Shown piece after piece: positions 57,976-64,000 of a stretch of 64,000 nt of DNA. The translations under genes were made by a program, and so were the position numbers. The DNA comes from Microbulbifer sp. MKSA007 (lineage in GTDB: Bacteria > Pseudomonadota > Gammaproteobacteria > Pseudomonadales > Cellvibrionaceae): positions 372,001 to 436,000 of the forward strand of contig CP128431.1 of the NCBI GenBank assembly GCA_032615215.1, read 5' to 3'. Each line of letters opens with the position of its first letter. The stretch's first letter is position 1. The notes beneath the pieces were generated by a model. It had not been told where the DNA came from and made no database searches. It saw only the letters and a program-made list of their open reading frames with translations.

Positions 57976-58091
57976 CGAGCTCCACAGGAGGAACGCGTCC
58001 ATCCGCTTAGAGTGCCAAGCACGGCCCCATCGACTTGGCCTTCCAGAACACTGCGGACCTACCCCAGTTCCTCCAGCTCTCCCCAGAGCAG

Positions 58092-58133
58092 TGCGACGAC
58101 TACTTCCTGCCCGAGGTAGTCGTCGCATTTTTT
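58092..58133 (+). terminator. Strong intrinsic terminator after the DUF1348 gene
   Basis: TGCGACGACTAC and GTAGTCGTCGCA form a perfect 12-bp stem with a 12-base loop, directly followed by six T. It lies 117 bases after the DUF1348 stop and 50 bases before the next gene. The spacer between the stop and the hairpin has no frame with a usable start. Confidence 0.92.
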
Positions 58134-58182
58134 GTATCAGTCCCCATATGCAAGCATATTACTTCGTTTGTTGGGGGCTCCT

Positions 58183-58719
58183 ATGCCAAAAGCTTTTGCT
58201 CAGATTGCCTTTACCTCTGCCGCTCAGAGTTTTCAGGACCGCTACGGAACCAAAGAGGCCTACGCCAGGTTTCTGGAAGGGGACGAGCTGAGCGGTCACA
58301 CCATTGACCCGGACCATGCCACTTTCATTGAGAGCATGGACGGGTGTTATCTCTCAACTATTTCAGAGACCGGCTGGCCCTATGTGCAGTTTAAAGGTGG
58401 ACCGCAAGGGTTTCTGAGGGTGCTGGATGACAGGCATTTTGCCTATGCAGATTATCGCGGCAACCGACAGTATCTGAGCGCCGGAAACATCTCCCAAAAT
58501 GCCCGCGTATCCCTCATCCTCGTGAACTACGAGACGCAGGAAAGACTGAAGATCTGGGGGGAAGCTCGGATAGTGTCTTTGGATGAAGATCCTGACTTCG
58601 TGCTGGACTTGATGCCTCAAGATTACAAAGCCGAGCCGGAGCGGGCGATTATCATCAAAACTCTGGCGCTGGAGTGGGATTGCCCAAGGCACATTCCAAA
58701 GCGCACAACATCCAAATAA
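58183..58719 (+). CDS. Pyridoxamine 5'-phosphate oxidase-family protein
   Basis: A 178-residue split-barrel flavin-binding protein. Core pattern: FIESMDGCYLSTISETGWPYVQFKGGPQGFLRVLDDRHFAYADYRGNRQYLSAGNISQNARVSLILVNY, about residues 48-116, then LKIWGEARIV. It resembles general-stress FMN-binding proteins rather than true PdxH, which lacks this N-terminal part. ATG 58183 has GGGGG 6 bases ahead. The substrate is unknown. A hairpin follows. Confidence 0.83.
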   Translation: MPKAFAQIAFTSAAQSFQDRYGTKEAYARFLEGDELSGHTIDPDHATFIESMDGCYLSTISETGWPYVQFKGGPQGFLRVLDDRHFAYADYRGNRQYLSAGNISQNARVSLILVNYETQERLKIWGEARIVSLDEDPDFVLDLMPQDYKAEPERAIIIKTLALEWDCPRHIPKRTTSK

Positions 58720-58729
58720 CCCAAAACCA

Positions 58730-58763
58730 CCCACCACCGCGGCTTCCACTCCGCAGTGGTGGG
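58730..58763. terminator. Hairpin between the convergent PNPOx-like and racemase-family genes
   Basis: CCCACCAC and GTGGTGGG pair (8 bp), continued by GCGG and CCGC after one mismatch, with an 8-base loop. T-runs are short on both sides (TCTTC on plus, GGTTTTGGG on minus). It probably ends the plus gene; the minus gene ends 71 bases away. Confidence 0.55.
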
Positions 58764-58833
58764 TCTTCGGCGACTGTTATGGACACACACATCGCCTACT
58801 AGGCTGGGTCGCGGCCAACCTTGGTTTTGGGGA

Positions 58834-60045
58834 TCAGCCGGACGTGGTGCCCGTGATCCAAATTGTGGCGTCGCTGCGGTTAAACACCTTTGGCGAGAGC
58901 GAGATGCCGAGGCCCGGTGCGGTTGGGGCCAGCAGATAACCGTTTTCGAATACAGGCAGACCTTCCATCAATTCGCTGTACCAGCCGAAATAGAACGCCC
59001 GCACCATCTCCTGAACCAGAGCGTTTGGCAGGTTGATGGACAGGTGCACAGCAGCTGTCAGGAGGCCCGGACCGGTGCAATCATGCGGCGCAACGGGCAA
59101 CTCGTAGGTTTCAGCCATGGTGGCTATCTTCTTGGCTTCCGTCAGGCCGCCACACCAACCGATATCCAACATGCAGACATCCGTTGCGCGCTTCTCAAAC
59201 AGCTCGCGGAACGACCAGCGGGTGGCGAGGTTCTCACTGGCGGTGACCCAGGTCTCTGCCCGGCGGGCGTACTCAGCCAGCGCATCCACGTTGGTCATCT
59301 TGATTGGGTCTTCTAGCCAGAACACGTTGTAAGGCTTCAACGCACGCGCGATCTTCTCAGCCATGGGCAGGTTCCACACGCTGTGCAGCTCCACGTGAAT
59401 GTCCATGGCATCGCCAACAGCTTCGCGGATTTGCTTGAAAGGGCGCAGGCCTGCCTCCAGATCTTCCGGTGAGATGTAGGTGCCGTTGGTTTTCACTGCG
59501 AACTGGTCAAATGGCCAGATCTTCATGCCGCGGAAGCCCATGTCCAGCAGGCTCTTGGCCAGTGCGCCCGCATCAGAAAGGAAGGCCTCCAGATCCTCAT
59601 AGGGACCTTCGGCAACGGACTCCGTGCTCCAGTCTTCCGTGGTGTTGACCTGCTTGTCCTTCACATACTCGTAGCCCGCACAGGTGTTGTACGCGCGGAT
59701 CTTATCGCGGCTTTTGCCCCCCAGCAGCTGATGCACCGGGACGCCGAGGGTTTTACCGGCAAGATCCCACAGGGCGATATCAATGGCAGAGGCGGCCCGC
59801 ATTTCCGCACCTGTGGAGTTGAAGCCACAAATGGGATTGAGCAGCAGGCGGGAGATGGCGTCAATCTGGGTTGGGTCACGGCCAATCAGTTCATCTGCCA
59901 GTGTTTCATGGATGAAACCGCACACGGCATCAGAGCCATAAAACGTTTCGCCCAGACCAAAACTGCCAGCATCAGTGTGCACGCGCACCCAGGTTACATT
60001 GCGAAATTCTTTAAGATTGATGGTTTCAATGCCGGTGATTTTCAT
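58834..60045 (-). CDS. Mandelate racemase/muconate lactonizing enzyme family protein (MR subgroup)
   Basis: A 403-residue enolase-superfamily enzyme. Its lid domain starts MKITGIETINLKEFRNVTWVRV. The barrel has the base lysine region GFRGMKIWPFD near 190, metal ligands in HVELHSVWN near 231, WLEDP near 259 and ASENLATR near 282, and the catalytic His in VAPHDCTGPGLL near 331. The His/Asp type of active site points to sugar-acid dehydratases such as galactonate or gluconate dehydratases. ATG 60045 has GAGAAG ahead; an upstream in-frame start at 60090 lies inside the gntR stop region. It follows gntR by 41 bases. Confidence 0.85.
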   Translation of the reverse strand: MKITGIETINLKEFRNVTWVRVHTDAGSFGLGETFYGSDAVCGFIHETLADELIGRDPTQIDAISRLLLNPICGFNSTGAEMRAASAIDIALWDLAGKTLGVPVHQLLGGKSRDKIRAYNTCAGYEYVKDKQVNTTEDWSTESVAEGPYEDLEAFLSDAGALAKSLLDMGFRGMKIWPFDQFAVKTNGTYISPEDLEAGLRPFKQIREAVGDAMDIHVELHSVWNLPMAEKIARALKPYNVFWLEDPIKMTNVDALAEYARRAETWVTASENLATRWSFRELFEKRATDVCMLDIGWCGGLTEAKKIATMAETYELPVAPHDCTGPGLLTAAVHLSINLPNALVQEMVRAFYFGWYSELMEGLPVFENGYLLAPTAPGLGISLSPKVFNRSDATIWITGTTSG

Positions 60046-60086
60046 GGGGCTTCTCGAAAAAGGATCTAGGGGAATGGATGGAGTGC

Positions 60087-60881
60087 TCAATCGGAGGTGA
60101 GGCGGTCGCGTTCGTTCTGCATCACCACGTTGGCCAAGGAATTCTCGCGGATCTCTTCGTTCAGATCACTCAGGTCAAGGTCATAGGCGGCGCGGTCGAT
60201 GATGCGCACAGAGGCTTTGCGGGCCGCTTCTGCATCCCGCAGGCGGATGGCTTCCAGCAGATGGCGGTGGCGTTCCAGACTGTCGCTCAGCTCACTCGCC
60301 GCTTCCGTGGTTTTCTTGATCAGCACGAACACCGCAGGCATGGTGCTGCGCCCGATCTGTACCCAGACCAGATTGTGTGTGGCCTGATAGATCGCCTCAT
60401 GAAACTGAGTGTCGTACTGCTGAAAGTGCTTGCCGCGATAGATCAGGTCGTCCTTCTGCATGGCCGCATACATACCGTTCCACGCTGCCTCGATCTTCAT
60501 CAGATCCTTGGCCGTGGCACGGCGGGCCGCTTCCATGGCGATGAAGGGTTCCACGGACGTGCGGAAGCGGAAAATCTCACGGGCGAAGATGAGCGTATTG
60601 CCGCCATACTGCGCAATCCATGTGGCCACTTGCGGGGAGAGGATGTTCCAGTCCTGATAGTCTTTGACGCGGGTGCCGAAGCCGGAGATGCGTTCGATGA
60701 TACCGTGATTGGTGAAGGTGGCCAGCGCACTGCGCATGGTGGCACGGCTGACACCAAACTGTTCCGTCAGTTCCAGTTCCTTTGGCAGAAAGTCACCCGG
60801 TTTCAGTTCTGCCGAAAACAGCTGGCGAGCCAGTTCCTCGGTTATCTGATCTCGCAGATCCTGCGTGTATGTGGACACCAT
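60087..60881 (-). CDS. GntR-family regulator, FCD domain
   Basis: A 264-residue repressor-type protein. The winged helix occupies about 10-75 (QLFSAELKPGDFLPKELELTEQFGVSRATMRSALATFTNHGII). The FCD domain has the Arg of FRFRTSVEPFIAMEAARRAT near 105, and Asp-x3-His and later His positions (QYDTQFHEAIYQATHN near 155-170; SLERHRHLLEAIRLRD near 203). It lies directly upstream of the racemase-family gene on the same strand, so it probably senses that enzyme's sugar acid or product. Confidence 0.92.
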   Translation of the reverse strand: MVSTYTQDLRDQITEELARQLFSAELKPGDFLPKELELTEQFGVSRATMRSALATFTNHGIIERISGFGTRVKDYQDWNILSPQVATWIAQYGGNTLIFAREIFRFRTSVEPFIAMEAARRATAKDLMKIEAAWNGMYAAMQKDDLIYRGKHFQQYDTQFHEAIYQATHNLVWVQIGRSTMPAVFVLIKKTTEAASELSDSLERHRHLLEAIRLRDAEAARKASVRIIDRAAYDLDLSDLNEEIRENSLANVVMQNERDRLTSD

Positions 60882-61319
60882 CGCGCTTCAACCTCATCAA
60901 AAGAGCAGAATGATAGGACTAGCCTAATCCATGTCTGACATACAATTAAATATGACTGAATACTTAGTTATCAACACGCATATCTGGATACAACTCAAGT
61001 TACCATGAGTTATTCTATGTTCTATAATTCAATATTTATAAATATAATTATTCCACATCACCTATAAATACTATTGACCCGCAACAACACCCAATATCAA
61101 CTCAAATATTCCAGACATCAATACACCCAGAGCATCAATTTCACTAATGTCATCAATTGTTTAATCTGCGCAGCAAAGCAGAAGAGACGTAACAGTGCTC
61201 CAAACGGCATCACCAACTTCAGAGCAAACAGGGAGCAGGGGACCGTAACATCCGTCGGCTTCTGCTTGCGATGAAGCGGGAACACTACGGATGCCGGTTT
61301 TTCGTTTCAGGAGTCGTAG
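60882..61319. other. AT-rich region between the GntR operon and the flavoenzyme gene
   Basis: A 438-base gap, strongly AT-rich from 60940 to 61170. The GntR promoter should lie in its left part. The palindrome ATGTC-T-GACAT (60931-60941) is the shape of an FCD-GntR operator. No RNA gene or reliable frame is visible, and I see no hairpin with a U-run ending the flavoenzyme gene at 61320. Confidence 0.5.
60931..60941. promoter_or_regulatory. Candidate GntR operator ATGTCTGACAT
   Basis: An 11-bp perfect palindrome with single-base centre, 50 bases before the GntR start. The TGTC-T-GACA core fits the TGTNNNACA-type sites of FCD regulators. It could mediate autoregulation of gntR and the racemase-family gene. 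Confidence 0.55.
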
Positions 61320-63815
61320 TCACACCGTTTGAAGAGACGTGCTCTGGTCTGGATCAGCATCTTTCGCCTCACCCTGATCTCTCAGTCGTGCATTTTCCGG
61401 ATCCCACAGCGGGCCATCGGGTTGAACAACAGCCTTGTAGGGCTTGCCATAGATTTTGATGTTCAGCTCAGTTCCCGGTTCAACCAGATCAGCGCGCACC
61501 ACACCCAGCGCGATGGAAGCATTAACCCGGTAGCCCCAGCCGCCGGAGGTGACTTCCCCGACCATCTGATCCCCCTGCCAGATGGTGGACATATACGGAG
61601 CATCGCAATCACCAGCCTCGACAATCATAGTCACGAAACGACGCTTCACGCCGTCTGCTGCCTCCTTCAGCAACGCAGCTTTGCCCGGGAAGTTTTGCGG
61701 TTTATTGAGCTTCACGAACCGGTCCAGCCCGGCCTCAAACAGCGTGTAGTCCGTTGAAAGATCGCCTTTCCAGCTGCGATAGCCTTTCTCCAGTCGCAAG
61801 GCATTAAGCGCATACATGCCGAAGGGTTTGGCACCAGAGCCAAGGATCGACTCATAGATCTCAGGCATGACCTCGTTGCTGGCATGGATTTCCCAGCCCA
61901 GCTCTCCGGCAAACGACACGCGCACCAGAAGCGCGGGCTTTCCAAGAACCGCTGTCTGTTGAAGGCTGAGCCAGCTGAGAGAAAGGTCTGCCTCTGTCAT
62001 GCCGGAAAGCAACTGACGGGATTGAGGGCCGGTGACAATCAGCGTGGTGACGTCCCGCGTCTGATCTTCCAGCGACAATCCCTCCGGCAAGCGAGCATTC
62101 AGCAGCTCAAAGTCATGCCATTGGGCCAGAGCTGCGGTGATCAGCGTGAACTCATCCGCCCCATGCCGCAGGATCGACATTTCTGTCAGCACCCGCCCGC
62201 GCTCATCTGGGAAATAGCCCAGTGTCATGCGACCAACCTTTGGCAGTGCACCTGCAATCTGCTCCCGCAGCCAATCAGCGGCACCGTCTCCGGAGAGCTT
62301 GAACCTTGAAAACCCGGGCAGATCCAGCACGCCAACGTAATCGCGCACCGCTTCGCATTCTTCACGCACCCGCTGTTCCCACGGACCAGAGCGGGCCCAG
62401 GTTTGTGTCGCCTCTTCAGAGATGTCATCGCCCGCCTTTGCAAACCAGTTGGCGCGCTCCCAACCGTTGTAGGCACCCATCTGTCCGCCAAGTTCCAGCA
62501 GTTTGCTGTGGTTGGGGGAGAGTTTGCGGTCCCGCCCAGCAGGCCATTCGTGATGCGGGAAGTGCATGGCGTACTCGTGGCCGTACACCTCCTTGGCCTT
62601 ATCGATGCAGTACTGCTTGTCCGTATAATCGGTGTAACGTCTTGGATCGACAGCCCACATGTCCCACTCGGTCTGCCCGTTGACGATCCATTCTGCCGCC
62701 ACCTTGCCAGCACCACCGCCCTGCGCGATGCCGAAGGTGAAGGAATGGGCTTCAAACGCGTTGGGCACGCCGGGCATAGGGCCAATCATGGGCAGTCCAT
62801 CAGGGGCGTAAGGAATAGGCCCGTTGATGTTGCGTTTCACCCCTTGCGTTCCCAGCAAGGGCACACGTGCCATGGCATCTTCGATGTAAAACTCGAGCCG
62901 CTCCAGATCATCAGGATAAAGCTGGAAGCTGAAATCCTCCGGCATGGGATCATCCGGTGTTGTCCATGCCGTCCGGCAAGCGCGCTCATACGGCCCCAGA
63001 TTGAACCCACCCGTTTCCTGCCGCAGATAGTAGGAGGTGTCCGGGTCACGCAGCATGGGCAGTTTGCGGCCATGCTGTTTGGTCCAGGCTTCCACTTCGG
63101 GGATTGCTTCCGTCATGAAATACTGGTGGCTCATGGTGACGGTCGGCACGCTGCGCCCGCCATAAGGCTCAAACCATTCGCCCACACGGGCGGCATAATA
63201 GCCAGCCGCATTGACCACATACTCACAGCGGATCTCGCCCGCTTCCGTGCAGACGATCCATTCCCGGCCCTCCCGGCGCACGCCCGTGGCAGGCGTAAAG
63301 CGCAGAATGCGGGCGCCCAGATCACGCGCGCCCTTGGCAAGGGCCTGTGTCACTTGTGCAGGATCAATGTCACCATCCAGCGGATCCCAAAGCCCGCCTT
63401 CCAGATCATGAACCTCCATAAAGGGGAAATGCTGTTGCAGCTGATCCGGAGTGCACATATCCATAGTCAGGCCCATGTGTTCGGCCATAGCGGCCACGTG
63501 CTCAAACTCCATCATCCGTTCATGGCTGTGTGCCAGCCGGATGGCTCCGGTTACGTGATAGTTGATGGGATAGTCGACCTCTTCCGCCAGCCCGCGATAC
63601 AGCTCCAATCCGTAGCGCTGCATGTTCATCACCGCGTAGCTGGTGGCGAAGTTGGGGCAGTTGCCCGCCGCATGCCAGGTTGAGCCTGCCGTCAGCTCGT
63701 TCTTTTCCAAAAGAACGCAGTCACTCCAGCCCATTTTGGCCAGATGATACAGCGTGGAAACGCCAACAACACCGCCGCCGATAATCACAACCCGCGCTGT
63801 ATCCGGAATAGACAT
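61320..63815 (-). CDS. Sarcosine/dimethylglycine dehydrogenase-family flavoprotein with GcvT domain
   Basis: An 831-residue two-part enzyme. The N-terminal FAD-binding oxidase part (about 1-390) has RVVIIGGGVVGVSTLYHLAKMG near residue 8 and GSTWHAAGN near 45, where the His is the site of covalent FAD in the DMGDH family. The C-terminal half (about 440-820) is the aminomethyltransferase (GcvT) fold, with YVGVLDLPGFSRFKLSG, LIVTGPQSRQLL, VSFAGELGWEIH and LRLEKGYRSWKGDLSTDYT. It should demethylate an N-methylated amino acid such as dimethylglycine or sarcosine, handing the C1 unit to folate. ATG 63815 is chosen with GGGAGGAAG 8 bases upstream, over an in-frame GTG two codons earlier. Confidence 0.9.
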   Translation of the reverse strand: MSIPDTARVVIIGGGVVGVSTLYHLAKMGWSDCVLLEKNELTAGSTWHAAGNCPNFATSYAVMNMQRYGLELYRGLAEEVDYPINYHVTGAIRLAHSHERMMEFEHVAAMAEHMGLTMDMCTPDQLQQHFPFMEVHDLEGGLWDPLDGDIDPAQVTQALAKGARDLGARILRFTPATGVRREGREWIVCTEAGEIRCEYVVNAAGYYAARVGEWFEPYGGRSVPTVTMSHQYFMTEAIPEVEAWTKQHGRKLPMLRDPDTSYYLRQETGGFNLGPYERACRTAWTTPDDPMPEDFSFQLYPDDLERLEFYIEDAMARVPLLGTQGVKRNINGPIPYAPDGLPMIGPMPGVPNAFEAHSFTFGIAQGGGAGKVAAEWIVNGQTEWDMWAVDPRRYTDYTDKQYCIDKAKEVYGHEYAMHFPHHEWPAGRDRKLSPNHSKLLELGGQMGAYNGWERANWFAKAGDDISEEATQTWARSGPWEQRVREECEAVRDYVGVLDLPGFSRFKLSGDGAADWLREQIAGALPKVGRMTLGYFPDERGRVLTEMSILRHGADEFTLITAALAQWHDFELLNARLPEGLSLEDQTRDVTTLIVTGPQSRQLLSGMTEADLSLSWLSLQQTAVLGKPALLVRVSFAGELGWEIHASNEVMPEIYESILGSGAKPFGMYALNALRLEKGYRSWKGDLSTDYTLFEAGLDRFVKLNKPQNFPGKAALLKEAADGVKRRFVTMIVEAGDCDAPYMSTIWQGDQMVGEVTSGGWGYRVNASIALGVVRADLVEPGTELNIKIYGKPYKAVVQPDGPLWDPENARLRDQGEAKDADPDQSTSLQTV

Positions 63816-64000
63816 GCGCACTTCCTCCCAAAAACTATAAATCCATCAGGTAGTCCTCTCCCGCTTTTCTCTGTGAGGCGGGTATTGTTCTTTTCTGAAA
63901 TCGAATGCTGAAGCTGCGCCGGATCTCCGGCACGACCTTAATAAACCGGCGGTGAAATCACCCAGATCGCAACAGCAGGCTCTGCGTAAGGGTTAGACCA
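63816..64000. other. Right edge, upstream of the flavoenzyme gene
   Basis: 185 bases that should hold the promoter of the flavoenzyme operon. No recognisable gene, palindrome or RNA is visible before the window ends. Confidence 0.4.

Noticed and set aside
58035..58307. Small plus-strand frame after the DUF1348 gene
   Set aside because: It consists largely of the terminator stem read as codons, lacks an SD and runs into the PNPOx-like gene.
62403..63683. 426-codon plus-strand frame opposite the flavoenzyme
   Set aside because: Shadow of the sarcosine dehydrogenase-like gene caused by its codon bias; no domain visible.
1..64000. CRISPR array, prophage, IS element or tRNA genes
   Set aside because: I looked for regularly spaced direct repeats, transposase or integrase motifs, phage structural genes and cloverleaf sequences, and found none I could support.

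Overview
The window looks like a chromosomal segment of a marine heterotrophic alphaproteobacterium. The signs are two complete TRAP transporters, a sulfolipid (SQDG) gene pair, a CyoABCD quinol oxidase, glutathione-dependent formaldehyde oxidation genes, and many amino-acid and sugar-acid catabolic genes under IclR, GntR, TetR and ArsR regulators. Stappiaceae/Pseudovibrio is my best guess; it is inferred from gene content and cannot be proved here. I see no rRNA, tRNA, IS element, phage module, plasmid origin or CRISPR array.

Layout. 0.25-4.1 kb: TRAP transporter operon ending in an isocitrate lyase/PEP mutase family lyase (minus). 4.6-6.9 kb: sqdB plus a glycosyltransferase (plus), meeting cyoABCD (6.85-10.7 kb, minus). 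cyoB has two frame breaks, both in homopolymers. 10.8-16.3 kb: small NTF2-like protein, cytochrome P450, membrane-anchored amidohydrolase, alpha/beta hydrolase, lipoprotein. 16.6-20.2 kb: patatin, alpha/beta hydrolase and MFS exporter operon. 20.2-25.4 kb: exported Rid protein, serine hydrolase lipoprotein, then a cupin-SDR-aminotransferase operon opposite an IclR regulator with a perfect palindromic operator. 25.6-29.1 kb: type I secretion ABC protein and adaptor preceded by a 117-residue gene that looks like their cargo, followed by about 1 kb of AT-rich non-coding DNA full of inverted repeats. 30.1-39.8 kb: a large catabolic locus. Its left arm (minus) is ThDP enzyme, enolase-superfamily enzyme (one frame break), D-amino-acid dehydrogenase and TRAP transporter. 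Its right arm (plus) is GntR, Asp/Glu racemase-like protein and ProC. 39.9-43.9 kb: ArsR-SRPBCC pair, chemoreceptor, exported agmatine deiminase-like protein. 44.0-47.9 kb: LysE exporter, HemN-like radical SAM enzyme, TPR methyltransferase, SCP2 protein. 48.0-50.1 kb: fghA and adhC. 50.4-58.7 kb: two uncharacterised proteins, YeiH-type transporter, MFS and ArsR, hydrolase and VOC pair, cyclase, TetR facing a DUF1348 gene, PNPOx-like protein. 58.8-63.8 kb: mandelate-racemase family enzyme with its GntR regulator, and a large sarcosine/dimethylglycine dehydrogenase-like flavoenzyme.

How the genes fit together. Most of the window is uptake and catabolism of small carboxylates and amino acids, with each module next to its own regulator. 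The demethylating flavoenzyme could feed C1 units to the folate or formaldehyde (adhC-fghA) route. All three frame breaks are one-base losses in homopolymer runs and restore to full-length, motif-intact proteins, so I read them as probable sequencing errors.

The best candidates for something undescribed are the minimal type I secretion locus with its small valine-rich putative cargo and structured upstream region, the 30-40 kb catabolic locus of unknown substrate, and the exported agmatine deiminase-like enzyme beside a chemoreceptor.
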